Part shown: piece by piece, positions 23,828-35,375 of the stretch
Position numbering within the stretch: position 1 is the stretch's first letter
Layout: each line of letters begins with the position of its first letter
Assembly: GCA_000467715.1 (NCBI GenBank)
Contig: AJFK01000010.1
Location: 49,695 to 113,694, forward strand
Length of the DNA stretch: 64,000 bases
Source: Hysterium pulicare CBS 123377
Taxonomy: Eukaryota; Ascomycota; Dothideomycetes; Hysteriales; Hysteriaceae
Direction of reading: 5' to 3'
Position numbers and translations under genes: made by a program
Notes under the pieces: generated by a model
Database searches by the model: none
Seen by the model: the letters and a program-made list of their open reading frames with translations, nothing else
What the model was told of the DNA's origin: nothing

Positions 23828-24129
23828 GGTTGTTGGTTGTTCTGGCGCACTGGCCGTGAGGTAGTGTGGTTATTCTTTGTGGAGACGGGTTCGGTGGTGA
23901 TGGGATTTTGGTGTTGAGGATGCTCCGCCATTTGGGAGATCGGCCGCTAGAACGATTCTAGTATGAGGCATGTCTTGGCGTTAGGGTCAGTGCCCAGTAC
24001 TTTCTCCGAGGGCATGCGCTTTCTTTTCGAGCTGCAATTGAAGGCTGCGGGAACGCATTTCTACCTTCTGATCCAGCCAGAACCGCTTGCATGATCTTCT
24101 AAACGTATCTATACACTCAAAAGTTCAGG
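23828..24129. promoter_or_regulatory. Short divergent promoter
   Basis: 302 bp between divergent start codons of the C2H2 protein and the DUF4202 protein. No clear motif. Confidence 0.45.
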
Positions 24130-24714
24130 ATGACATCCCCGTACGAGAAAGCCCTTGCAGAAATCGACGCCGCGCATTCCCTCGACCCTAACAAGACCAC
24201 CGTAAATGGCAAAGAAGTGCCCTACGAGATTCATTATGCAGAGAAAATGTCAGACTACCTTACAAAACGAGCCCCAAATGCATCGGAACCTCTGCGATTA
24301 GCGATACGAGCACAGCACTTTCGACGTTGGGAAGTGCGGCGAGATTCTTACCCTATGACGCGCATAGGCTATCACGCCTGGCGGACATACTTGAAGAAAC
24401 GGCAAGCAGAGCAGGTGGAACAAATATGTAAAGAAAGCGGATATAGTGATGAGGTTGCGGCTAGGGTGGCTGCGCTGATACGGAAAGAGGATCTTAAGCA
24501 AGATGAGGAGACACAAGTACTGGAGGATGTGGCCTGCTTGGTGTTTCTAGACGACCAGTTCGAGCAATTTGAGAAGGAACATAATGAGGACAAGATCATT
24601 AGTATACTGAGAAAGACGTGGGGGAAAATGAGTGAGCAGGGTCATGAGTTAGCATTGAAGATACCAATGAGTGGGAGACCGCAGGAATTAGTACAGAAGG
24701 CACTTGCTGGATGA
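24130..24714 (+). CDS. DUF4202 family protein
   Basis: Intron-less, 194 aa, full length for the family. It begins near IDAAHSLDPN, has RAQHFRRWEVRRDSYP at about 60-75, GYHAWR, then LEDVACLVFLDDQFEQF and LRKTWGKMSEQG. These blocks identify DUF4202 (PF13875), found in bacteria and fungi. The conserved His, Asp and Glu residues and all-helical look suggest a metal-dependent HD-like hydrolase fold, but no activity is established; that is inference. The start is the first ATG in the frame and opens on the family's usual first helix. It converges with the small gene at 24820-25032, leaving only 105 bp between stop codons. Confidence 0.88.
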   Translation: MTSPYEKALAEIDAAHSLDPNKTTVNGKEVPYEIHYAEKMSDYLTKRAPNASEPLRLAIRAQHFRRWEVRRDSYPMTRIGYHAWRTYLKKRQAEQVEQICKESGYSDEVAARVAALIRKEDLKQDEETQVLEDVACLVFLDDQFEQFEKEHNEDKIISILRKTWGKMSEQGHELALKIPMSGRPQELVQKALAG

Positions 24715-24819
24715 TTCATTCGATCATTACTGATGGTAAATTAAGTGGATATTCTTGATCTGACTGTTGGAAGATACGATCTATGCCAATGGAGATGTCA
24801 TGACGGGCACGTTGGATGC

Positions 24820-25032
24820 CTACGCTCCTCCCTCCCTCTTCGCATACTCCTCCTCAATTCTCTCTTCGTACAATCGTTCTGCCTCGAGCTCTGCTTGCGA
24901 TCTCTCTTTCTCGGGGCCCGTGGATCCGATCTGAGAGGACTGTCCTGAGACTTGCGAAACCGGCTGTGCAGTTACGGAGGTGTTCGTCTCTGAAGTAGTC
25001 GGTTCGGCAGTGGATGGAATTTGAACCGGCAT
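24820..25032 (-). CDS. Small conserved-looking acidic protein, 70 aa
   Basis: Single exon, 70 aa. The first 45 residues are Ser/Thr/Gln/Pro-rich and disordered. The last 25 (QAELEAERLYEERIEEEY, then AKREGGA) form a strongly charged amphipathic helix. I recall the same kind of C-terminal ending in short hypothetical proteins of other ascomycetes, which is the main reason for calling it. No signal peptide or membrane span. Function unknown. Spacing to both neighbours is normal for a real gene. Confidence 0.55.
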   Translation of the reverse strand: MPVQIPSTAEPTTSETNTSVTAQPVSQVSGQSSQIGSTGPEKERSQAELEAERLYEERIEEEYAKREGGA

Positions 25033-25539
25033 TTTGGAAGATGATTAAGCTCAGAACAGAATAGTAGTCGTGAAAAGCCTATGATTTTGATGAGGGTTGG
25101 GAGTTTTGTAGGATGTCACTGAAAACAAAAAGCGATTGTTAGAGCGTGGGTCTGCAATATATACCTACGCCTGAGATGCAAAACGTCATTGTGGCTGTGC
25201 CAACTGTGGCGTCACACCTTTTCCACCGGGGGTTCGCCTGCAGACGTTTGACCTCCATCTTCCATCCTCCTTGCAACTCGTTTCACCATGCGGAACACTC
25301 AGTAGTACAGTCTCACATCCAGTGGTTTCGTGATACAGGACAATGAAGTTGGTGTGGATCACCCTACAGGACGTTCGTGGCTGGCCTTGTTAATCAAGCT
25401 TCCTACGACCCTATAAATCAATACGACAGCTTCAGCCTGGCCCACAATGTCGACCAATTTATATTGCGTGATACCCTCAACCACGGCCCACCGGCCTCAA
25501 TTTCATCAAAACTCTATTTCTCAATTTTTTTTTTGAATC
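25033..25539. promoter_or_regulatory. Divergent promoter, small protein / homeobox gene
   Basis: About 500 bp. A T10 tract lies just before the ATG at 25540. A TATA-like ccctataaat occurs near 25410. No gene seen. Confidence 0.5.
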
Positions 25540-27677
25540 ATGGATTACTTGGCGGATTTGACAGATTTCGAGCCGGGGTCGTCTCCTAGTATGAATTGGA
25601 ACCACCTTAGTGATGAGGAAGCGTTCAAAACTTTTCTCGATTATGATCCCGTTACTTTCAAGTCTACTTCTCAGCGTCACAGGCAAGGAAGCATGCTGCA
25701 GAACCCTCCCATCTGGCAGTGTGGGCATTCGACCATGGTCGGTGCAGACAACCTGCAGTTACCAGCAGGACCGGCCACATCTCCTGCCTATAACCGTCCT
25801 CAAACTTGGCATCTCGACGATACAGGAGACTCCTTTGGATTGTTTGACAAGCAGTCAGTTGACAGAGAGCTCGCGGAGCACCCGGCCATCGAAACATTTG
25901 CTTTTGCTTCCCCTTCCAATATAGCAGACGCATCCAATTCGGTACCTGATTTCAACAATTTTGAAGTGGGGAGCAACGTCGTGGGTTTACATGATATTTC
26001 CAATTTCGACGACTTCTCCGTAGATGGGTTTGCGACGGATCTTTTCGCACACTGCATAACCACAGATGCTCATTCCGCAAGCCCGGGCCAACCGATAGAT
26101 CCTCTTTCCTTTGAGCTAGATGGACTTGAGCAAGATTCTATAGTCGGCCCTGGGACGGTTCCTAAACAAAAGGTAGAAGGAGCCGTGGAGCCCAAGAAAC
26201 GGTCGCGTATATCTTCTGCTGCTAGGTCCATCCTTGAAAAGCATTTTCGCGGAAGCCCTTATCCCTCCCCAAAAGAGATTGACGTTATTGCGCAGCTATC
26301 TGGTCTTGTCCCAAAGACAGTGAAGACTTGGTTCAGCAATGCGAGAGCACGGAAGAACCCTCCTCACACATGTAAGTACTGCTGCATTCTTACTGACGTT
26401 CTTGACGACTAATCAGGGCTATTTTCAGGTGAGGAACCCGACCTTACAGACGCCCGACGTCAAGAGAATGCATCAAAGGACCCTATGAATGGTACTCGAC
26501 TTTTCGAACCACCGGGAGACCAGAACAGCGCTTTCGATACCATATCCATGAAATCAACTGCTTCTAGTAAACTCTCTTTGGAACGGTACCTGGCTGCTCC
26601 CGTAGAGGAGGAAGCTGCATCACCAAAGGCGATTCTGGATTCTCTTGAACATCCTCGCCCACTAACAGCAGCGGAACTCCAGCTTCAGCTTGAGAGAGAA
26701 CAAGAGGCTGTGGTCAATAGACTTACCCGTGAACTTGCCGCCCTTAGGCGGGACAATGAGTACCAAGCAAGCGAGGGTCGCAACTCTGTAAGGTCATCCA
26801 TCAGTGCCGGTAACTCCATTGGATCGGCGAGATCATTAGCTAGTAATGGTTCGTGGACTAGTCAGCTTTCCGTGAACAGTAGGGGTTCTCGAAAAGGAAG
26901 GCGACGCTGGTTGCCATATGTGCCATACGACTCCTCGATTAAACGAAACACAACTCCGTATCAATGTACTTTCCTGCCCTGTGGAGCTGCATTTGCTCGG
27001 CAGCATGAGTGGGCAAAACACGAGGAATCAGTGCATTGCCCCCAAAAGAAATGGATCTGCTGCCGAACTGACCCATCCTCTATTTTGTCCGCATGCCGTA
27101 AGCCGTCTCATCCATTGTTTTGCACACTCTGAGATCATTTCAGCTGATAGCTATAGTAACTTGCCGAACACAAAAAGTCAGATGCATACCGGCAGTAGAT
27201 GATTCCGGACAAAAATGTTCGAATTGCATTCGACTAAAACAAGAATGCGAATTTGAAAAAATAATTCGCGAATTGAATCCTAGAAGAGACGATCCAACAT
27301 GTCATGTAAACCATTATTTTCAAGACTGCCTTCAAAAAGAGGAGACGGAACGTACATTTCAACGCAGGGACCACTTGGCGCAGCATATTAAGCGAGTGCA
27401 TTCACAACAACGGGGGACTACTGCAGACTTCCTGAACGCTTGGGCAGTTAGCAACGGAACTCCGCAGGATGATCCTGTCTTGCAATGTGGGTTCTGCTGT
27501 ACGAAACTCCAATCCTGGCAAGAACGGAAGAGACATATTGCTCGCCATTTCGAAAATGGGGCAAAAATGACCATGTGGGTCGATCCTTTGCAGTTGATTC
27601 GAGCGAGGGAAGAGAATAAAGCCCTGAAATTACGGGTTCGCGAATTGGAGGCCGAGTTGGCGGAAGCTGGAAGTTAA
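25540..27677 (+). CDS. Homeodomain + C2H2 + Zn2Cys6 transcription factor, 673 aa
   Basis: CDS join(25540..26371, 26429..27097, 27157..27677), 673 aa; phases 1 and 1. Residues about 217-275 are a TALE/KN-type homeodomain (PKKRSRISS at the front, VKTWFSNARARKN in helix 3). A C2H2 finger follows at about 455-480 (C-x4-C-x12-H-x4-H). Splicing of intron 2 then creates a full Zn2Cys6 cluster at about 499-531 (C-x2-C-x6-C-x10-C-x2-C-x6-C: ACLTC, KVRC, KCSNC, QEC). Next come a finger-like block RTFQRRDHLAQHIKRVH and a last C2H2 finger at about 611-632, then a coiled coil. Homeodomain plus C2H2 proteins are known in fungi; the inserted binuclear cluster is unusual. An alternative acceptor at 26416 for intron 1 would add four residues, but its branch site would be too close. 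Confidence 0.85.
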
Positions 27678-28435
27678 GATTTCCAGTAAATACCACTTTT
27701 AAGATTACGAATAGGAATACCAATGAGCTTATTACTTTTTCTACTACATTTCCAGCTTAGTGCATTCACCATTCGATCAATGCCTTGGCTACTTCTTTTG
27801 CTCAGAATACCAACCAGTGGCAACCAGATCGATCTTAGCTTAATGCTAGCGCTCTCGACCAATCACCACCATTCCGATATACCTTCAAAAAGTAACAACA
27901 ATCTTGCCAATGCCTGACGAACACATCCACTCTAGCATATCATACAGGTCGACTTTTGAATGATGATTTCAATTGCAACCTGATCGAAAAGTCTCTTTGT
28001 CGTAATCCACCGGACTAAATACACTCCCACCGGTCTTAATCGTTGCATGCTTACATTTCCCGATTTGGGCTTGAGTAGCCTACACTCTATTCTACGTAGA
28101 CTGGCTTAGGGATGTTATCAAACCTATTCGGCGGGGGGCAGCCGCACGACTGCAGTAGCAATAGCTTCAAACGCGGCAAGATTAACGCAGCATTGGGAGA
28201 GGGGACTTTTTGTAAGGGGTATATTCCAATCATCCGAAATGCAGAACGTTTCCACATGCTTGCTATGCGTAATGCCAAAGATAAACCGGGGACATCCAAA
28301 CGTACGTGACGTTACATATAAGACAATAACGGAACGCTTTCCAAGAAGAAAACTCCATGAAGGCAATGAGCTGAGCACACACGTCAAAGGAACCGTCACC
28401 CTTAAACCCGATAACGACCCTCGAAATCCCCCATT
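27678..28435. other. Intergenic between convergent genes
   Basis: About 760 bp of 3' flank. I see no gene, RNA or repeat. Confidence 0.5.
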
Positions 28436-30194
28436 TCAACCAAACTCCTCCACGCTCCCTAAAGCATAATCTAACCCCTCACTCCAACCCAAAGACCTCT
28501 GACTCCCACTCCAATCCTCGCGCTCCTCATCTGAACTCGAAACATCAATGAGTCGTTTCGGCGAAGACACACTCAACCCCAACGTCGTCAACTTCTCCTG
28601 GAGAATAGATATAACGGCCGGATTACCGCCTCTGAAGGACGCAAGCACGGAGGAGAGTGCGTGGATGAGGTCACGGGGACCGATGCTGAAGCTGGATTCT
28701 TGGTGGTTGAAGGAGGGGACGTAGATCATGACGTCTGCGAGGGAGTTTGCGATGTCGAAGAGTTTGGTTTCCTAAAAGAGTTGTTAAGCGGAGACTAGGG
28801 TTTAGAATGGATTTAACTTACCATGCCAGGACCATGCGCCTCGAGCGATTCCTTCGATAGACTAGAAAAATGCCCCAGAACGCTCTGCGCCACTTTCGCA
28901 GGAAACGAGAACGAGAACTCGTCGTCTTCGTGCGTCGAGCGCAGATTCGTAACAGAGAGAGCATGTTGCCAAAGGAATATCCGCATCCATTGCTGCGTCA
29001 TGGAGATATCTGCTCGTTGGATCTCATTGCTAAGAGTGGTGCTCGAGACGTCTTGACTGAGCTGCTGTTGGGCTAGTGCGAGGGCTTTCCGCGAACTGGA
29101 GGGGTCGGCTGTGATGGTTACGTCGAGGATGTTGAAGAGGTGGCAGAGTTGGATGAAGGCTGGTGAGATGGAGCCGTCCTTTAGGTTTTCGAGGGGTGGG
29201 AGGTTTGGCGCGCGCTTTAGCATTACTGGGACGTCGTGTTGGATGGAGTGAGCTCTATCTTGGTATTAGCTAGCGAGCTTGGGTTTTGAAAGTCTTCGGT
29301 GTACCTCTCAGTGACGAATAACAGCCAGTATATTCTCAGACTCTGTTGCTGTTGATCAACATTAAGAGCCTGGTAATACGAGGTTTTGTAAAGTCCGATA
29401 ATATGTGCCGCGGTAATGGCTTCTCCGAGCAGAATAGTGGATGTTGACATTTTGCCGATATTGGCAGTATAAACATGTAGAAAAAAGGAGCTTAGCAGTG
29501 ACCACAAAGTCATCCGTTCTTGATGATCGAAGGCCGCCCTGGCTCTCTTCGACTCTTCTTCAAAGAGCGCGGCGGACACACGGTAATGTCCTTCAACAGG
29601 ACTCCCCGGTTCTGCGTCAATCTGGAATTGGGTTATGGTAGCAGCGCATATCGATGTTGCCAACCCATAAGCTTCCATGTCATCCGGATGGGTTAGAAGC
29701 CTTGCGAGTAGTGACTCTGTGTCTACGACTGGCCATATCGCATATGCTCGAGATTGAAAGGTATCCAAGTAATACGAAATGGAAGATGTTGAGATTCGGC
29801 TTGGCCTCGGTTGAGTGCATGGAAAATAGGAGCTCGGAAGAGCGTCAGGCCACGGCATCTCTACATCTGGTACTGGGCTGTTGAATCCGGTATTGGCTCC
29901 CGAGGTTGGAGGAAGTTGATCGAGGGGAAAGTCTATAGTCGAAGGTGATCCATCCTCAATAGAGGTCTCGCTTTCAGACCGCGTATGGCTACTTCTCGAC
30001 TTCTCCTGGAGTCTCCGTATCGCAGCTTCGGTCGTTCTCCGCGGTCCTTTAGGTCCTGATTTTCCATGAGTCTTGAGATACGTGCAGTCGTATGCCGCTG
30101 CGATGCATCGGGAGCAAGGCAAATTCCCATCGCATCTCACTTTTCGAACCGAACATGGGTCGCAAGCCCTCCGTGTCCCCTTTCGAGGGGCCAT
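28436..30194 (-). CDS. Zn2Cys6 transcription factor, sugar-utilisation (MAL/AmyR-like) type
   Basis: Exons 30194-29305, 29254-28822, 28771-28436; 552 aa, phases 2 and 0. The binuclear zinc cluster is at the extreme N-terminus (C11, C14, C21, C27, C30, C37), followed by KSGPKGPRRT, a linker typical of MAL/SUC1/AmyR-like activators. The regulatory domain covers about 130-430. The first splice restores the usual LLFVTERAHSIQHDVPVML block, which supports the exon join. The gene lies directly downstream of a sugar transporter on the same strand, so control of that transporter is a natural hypothesis. The subgroup call is inference; the class call is safe. Confidence 0.88.
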
Positions 30195-30815
30195 AGGTTG
30201 TGGCTAGTTATACGGCGTACAGCACGTCTGGAATAGTCCAGCGTTCGGATATCTTACTAGCCAGTCATCTCTCAGTTCCAGCTAGGTGGCCGGATTGGAA
30301 CGAATCGGTGCAAAAGTCCACTGAGACGCTCCGAATGGACGGACGGAGGAATCACATTCACTGACTCGTTGAACAAAGAGTTCAATGTCGTTCAGATAAA
30401 GTTTGTTGATATCCTTCACTGTCGGATGACGTTGGGAAGCTGGGGAGTGGCAACTGAGGGGAAGGGGGTATGCGGGAGCGGCTCCACCTCGGCGCTGCTA
30501 TTCCTCTTCAAGCTGATCTACACGACCCAATCACGACTGCATTAGCCTCTATATAGGGCGTTATCGGGTTTTCAGCTGCGTGCTTTAGTCTTTTGAACCC
30601 ATCTCCGCGTTCAAATCTGAAAATCTCGTATGTCTGTCGCCTCGACTTCTATATTAGGTAGGAGAGTGGATGTGGCGAGTCATGCTTATAGAGGACTTGC
30701 GGATTCAACTCCATTTGGCAGTGCAAGCGCTCAATTCAGATAATGTCTTTCCCATATGAAATTGTAACCAGCAATATCTAGATATTTGGATGCTTGAAAT
30801 CAAGTTTCGCGGTGT
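30195..30815 (-). promoter_or_regulatory. Promoter of the sugar-type regulator
   Basis: About 620 bp between the transporter stop and the regulator start. TATA-like ctctatatagggc at about 30547. No gene seen. Confidence 0.45.
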
Positions 30816-32460
30816 TTATCTATAACCTCCATACTCTTGGTGTAGACTATCTTTCTCGCCCGGCGACACCTCCTTCCTAGCTTCTCCCTGGCTATGCGAT
30901 ACTGAGAGCCTCCTATTCGCCTCGGGCACAGCAATCTCGCCATCGAAAACCACAGCAATCTCTTCCAGCGTTCTTCCTTTAGTCTCCGGGAAAAGAAAGT
31001 AAATGATGAAGATCATGGAGAACAACGTCCCAATGTACACGAAATAAAACTTCCAATGTATTGCTCCAAAAGCAATTGGGTTGACATACTGGTTGAAGAA
31101 TCCTGCACCAAACACGACTATCAGATTGATCGAAATGCCCTTGGCACGCAGGCGGAATGGAAGAATCTCGACAGGATACGCGATTGATAAAGGGGTGAAA
31201 GCGATGGCATAGAACCCATTGAAGATGAACAAGAACGCAACTACAGCACTGCCGGCTGCAGTGATATGACGTTGCGCAAAGACTGCCGAGAGCGCAGTGA
31301 CGATGATGAACGAAGCCAGCATACCACAAGCAGACATCAACCACAGCGGACGTCGACCGAAGCGCTCCGCTGCGAAGGCTCCGCTGCCTGCACACAACGC
31401 GTTCCATACCTGAAGCCCGAGATTGATGCAGGATTGAGAAATGGAGGAGCTAATCCCGACTGATGCGAGAATAGGAGCGAGATAGTATGAGACAATACCA
31501 TTCCCAGCCCACTGAATCATGAACCCCACGAGAACACATATTAGGAGTCTGTGACGGTTTCCTTTGGTCTCGAAGAAAGACATGAATCCAGTGGTTCTGG
31601 CGGCTTCTCGTTCCTTTTCAATGGCCTCACAGATCTCGCTATATTCATATTTGACCAACTCGTCCTCCATGTCACCATTAGCATGATACTTGGCGAGCAT
31701 GAAGAGAGCCTCTTCCTTACGACCTTTTGAAATCAGCCATCGAGGTGATTCTGGTATAACGAAGAGTCCCAGAAGCTGTAGCCCTGGAAAGAAACCTTGA
31801 AGTAGGCAGGGTAATCGCCAGCTCCAAGTGCCGGCTAGAAAGAGAGTTCCAAGCGTTACACATGCAGAGGTGATAGAACCCCAGAACCATATTGCCTGGA
31901 ATAAGGCAGTGACTTGACCTCGATGCTTCGGGTGAGCGAGTTCAGTCGTCAGAGGAGGGGCCGCTGTCTGTGAGAATCCAAGCCCAACACCAAGCATGAT
32001 TCGGGTGCCCAAAATAGCCCACGGACCCTTGATTGCACACTGAATGATTGCGGCAGCAATCATGATGGAGGATCCAATCGCAACAGTGTACCGGCGACCA
32101 AGCCAATCCGAGGCATAGGATGCGGGAATAAAGCTCGGTAGGCCGCCGAGACTGATCCCAGCGATGATAAGACCCAGAGTATTGGTAGATATTGCCCCAA
32201 GGTCATCCTTGACTTGTGGACCATGTTAGGCACAGTTGCTTGGGGACGAATTTAGTATACGTACATTGGGGAATAGCGAGTAGGCCATTCATGAGACTGC
32301 CATCGTAACCATTCGCCGCGGCTGAAGCAAACATCAATCCAATGCCAATATTGAGTTTGCGGAGGCCTCGATCATGGATCCACTTCGGATGGACATTATT
32401 TCTGAGTGTTTTGTAAACAGCATCGCCGCTTTCAGACACGATCCCAGCTGGGCCACCCAT
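30816..32460 (-). CDS. MFS sugar transporter (hexose/lactose-permease type)
   Basis: Exons 32460-32265 and 32212-30816, 530 aa, phase 1. The start is the ATG at 32460; the frame is open a little further, but only from GTG. Sugar-transporter signatures (PF00083) are all present: DWLGRR after span 2, PESPRWLISKGR before the central loop, FGRRPLW after span 8, and PETKGRTLEEI after span 12. Twelve membrane segments are readable, with cytosolic ends. Substrate is undetermined; NGYDGSLMNGLLAIPQ in span 1 is the pattern of fungal hexose and lactose permeases. The 52-nt intron sits exactly after IPQ, a place where such genes often carry one. It is followed on the same strand by a Zn2Cys6 regulator. 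Confidence 0.92.
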
Positions 32461-34509
32461 CTTGCCAGAACGACTCGTGTTCACGATGGGAGCGGAGGGA
32501 CGTCAAAAATGACGCGCAACCTAGCTCGATCGAATCCCCATGCATCCAATTCGTTGAAACAACCCAAGAGTAGTAACGCAACCGCGGCTTGTCGTTTTGA
32601 CCGGATGAAGGAGAAAGAGTTTTCGGAGTCCAAGAACCAATTCCAAGCTGAGCTGAGCCCAAAGAGAGAATAGACCCTCGTAATTCCATATCGATCCCCA
32701 TGTTTTGCGCGGGGAAACGCCACCAGGGTCGTGCTACCATGCGGGCTGAGGATAGTGCATTCTGATGGCGGAAGAAATATCGGGAAGATTCATGGAAGTT
32801 AGTCAAAATTAGCCCTAACCGCATCGGGATCTCATGCTTAGTAAGCTACCTGAGAAACTTCATCCCTCTCAACGTCTCCTAAAAGCGTATGAAACCTATA
32901 ACTATTCCACCTAAACATGCATTCCATTAAATCTTTGTACTATGAGATGAAACCCTCTTTCTGTCATAGGCAAATACGTTTGGGCTTGATACAGGGAGCT
33001 GGAGCCAGTTAATCGCCCTCTGCCAATCCCCGTTGTCCCAGAAAGTAAGAGATATATTTCTGAGTAGACGGCAAAAGTCCGCTATAATGAGATTCAAGTC
33101 GCATGTGAGAGGCCTACAAAAATGTTAAGAGTGGTAGACTTCTCATCGGGCTACTTTGGGTCCTATCCCATTTTTCCCTTTTTCCCGTTTCCCGTCTCGT
33201 ATATAAAGCTACCGGGAGCTCGACGAAAGGTACAAATTCCGCTCGTGGGGCTGAGTATCAAGCCTCAGACAAGTATGATGTTGTTTATATGTCCAAAACT
33301 AGAGTCGCTCCGTAAGAATCCGACCAGGGATTTTGCAGGTCCAAACTTACACATATACTAGACTAGCTTAATGACGCGGCACTCGGGATTTCCTTCACGG
33401 TATCAGGAAACGAACCTATTTCAAACTACCAGGATTCATTGATTGTTTGAGCAAGTGGTAGCATGGAATATACCAATCGTGCACCAGGTTTAGATTGTCC
33501 TAAGATCCGGGGATGTCTGGAACGCGCAAGGCTCGATAGCGATTTATGGAAAGTTCTGATTGACTTTAGTGATCGATGCGGAGAACTACCTTAATTGGCG
33601 GTGGATCTGAACCGAACTTGGGAGTGATTGGAGCGGAAGCTGTTTCACCATCTGGGCCAGTCATGCTAACTCCAAACCATCGAGAGTTATACGCACCAAA
33701 AGTATGGCGTAAACAACCATATCTCCCTGAGACTGAAGCAAGTGTCAGAAGAGATGTAACACCAGCACTGATCGTTTCTTCCATTGTAGCCAACAACTAC
33801 AACCCTCTCGACATTGTCGTAATAATTACTTTCGACATTGTCGTAATACTTACTTATGTTAACACGTAAAGCCACATGCCAGCTCCAATTGGACATATCA
33901 GGGCCCGGAGACTCAGCATTCGATTGTTGTGGTCTCTTGCCCGACCTAGACGGTGGCCGTATCATGTTGGTAGCAGCAATGGTTACGAGGACAGACATCT
34001 ACAACGCGTAAATCATCAAAGCCAGTATCAACCTGAAATGATATGAATTTTCCAGCGGACTCGGTGGTGTGTGCCTCGGGAAAGATGATGTGGTTTCTGA
34101 CGTATATTGTTCGTATGGGATCAAATCTGCCTTCTCGCCCCGTAAGGGTCCCGTGATGCGGTCGTTTGGTGCAAGACGTTCTTCTTAGACTATGTCGAGA
34201 ATTCGCTGACGAAGGTCATGGTGCTTAGGCCAGAAGAGTATGCGGAGAAATGAATGCTCAACTCCGCCAGCTCACCCCTCGCAATGTGGCGAAAACCTCG
34301 TGAGAGAGGCGGACCTCACGAACTTAAGAGCTATTAGAATTTAGGAATAAAGAACCCTCGCAAAGTAAAAAGTATAGACTATAGTTTAGCAACTAAAATG
34401 GCGGAGCATTGAGGACCTTGAGTCTCACTTTTGATATATCCAGAGTAAGTGTCCTCTACTGATTGCAACATGGGACTTTAGTCAGGCTAATCTTAATGTT
34501 AAGTAGATC
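32461..34509. other. Long gene-poor stretch with a short tandem repeat
   Basis: About 2 kb without a supportable gene. It holds a 24-bp tandem repeat at 33808-33855, and small frames at 33122-33361 and 33687-33998 that match nothing I know. It leads into the decayed recombinase gene, so part of it may be remnant of the same element. Confidence 0.5.
33808..33855. repeat. 24-bp tandem repeat, two copies
   Basis: Units at 33808-33831 and 33832-33855 differ at one position. Each contains the imperfect palindrome CGACATTGTCG. Confidence 0.85.
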
Positions 34510-35375
34510 TAGCTAGATTTAGTGAAAGATTTCAACCTTTGTAAAACGCTTATATACAATAAGGTTGAGGCTACTAGGAAAGATGTCATCTTGATCGTCC
34601 ACACTCTCTATGAACGTGCGGACGAACTAGCCTTTAATATGGACACTCGCGTCACATTCCACACCAACGTACTTATAGCCACAATGGGTAGTTTTAAGCT
34701 AAGACATTTAGGCAAGACTTGCTACAAGGATATCAATCTAGCGGCTATATAAGACGCGCCTAGGTGCAACCAAAAGAAGCACGTCGCAACCGTGAGGGTG
34801 AAGACAAACAAGAATCAGGATTCGCTATCAAACAGGAAAACGTACGAGTGAGTTACCCCTATTCCCTGCTCCCCGCTCACCGCTCACCTTCCTTTTCCCT
34901 TCCCCTAACCCTCTTTCTCGATTAAGTCGCTAACAAGTATATGTTCCGTTCTACAGTGTCGAATTTGCCGCCTTCTTCATCCCTGCTCCATTGCTATGCC
35001 TCTCTCATCTTATCGTCGCACGCGCAATCAAGGACAATGCATTCCAAGCTGGATACCAGGATGAGGAACAGTTCTTGAACTGGCCGGCGCTCGGAGATGT
35101 CGACTACATTAAATTCCAATGGAAGGATGAGGTACTGGATAAGAAGGTTTCTAAGTTCTCTTATCAACGTTTCAATTCTATTTGGCATAAAATTTGCCAG
35201 TTATGTGGCCTCAGAAATACACCGAAGCTTTACGCAATGTGAGTCGGATCCGCTGTGAGGCTGTTACACCTGTGCAATGGCACTTATAAGCAAGTTTCTA
35301 CGGTACGTACGATCGTAGTCAACAACATCGCCGTTCACGACAGTACCTATTACACTTGTGCTATGTTGGTGATCT
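34510..35375 (+). pseudogene. Decayed DUF3435/FluG-domain (tyrosine-recombinase-like) gene
   Basis: Conceptual translation in one frame gives VEATRKDVILIVHTLYERA, DTRVTFHTNVLIATMGSF, YKDINLA, then after a still-intact intron (about 34850-34955, GTGAGT donor, CTACAG acceptor) FFIPAPLLCLSHLIVARAIK, GDVDYIKFQWKDEVLDK and LYAM. This order is that of fungal DUF3435/FluG-domain proteins, relatives of tyrosine recombinases. The frame is interrupted by TAA at 34750-34752 and TGA at 35240-35242 and has no credible start, so it is not functional. Both stops could come from C-to-T changes, as RIP would make. The N-terminal third seems missing. Confidence 0.72.

Noticed and set aside
33808-33855. CRISPR-like repeat
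   Set aside because: Only two abutting units without spacers, in a eukaryotic genome.
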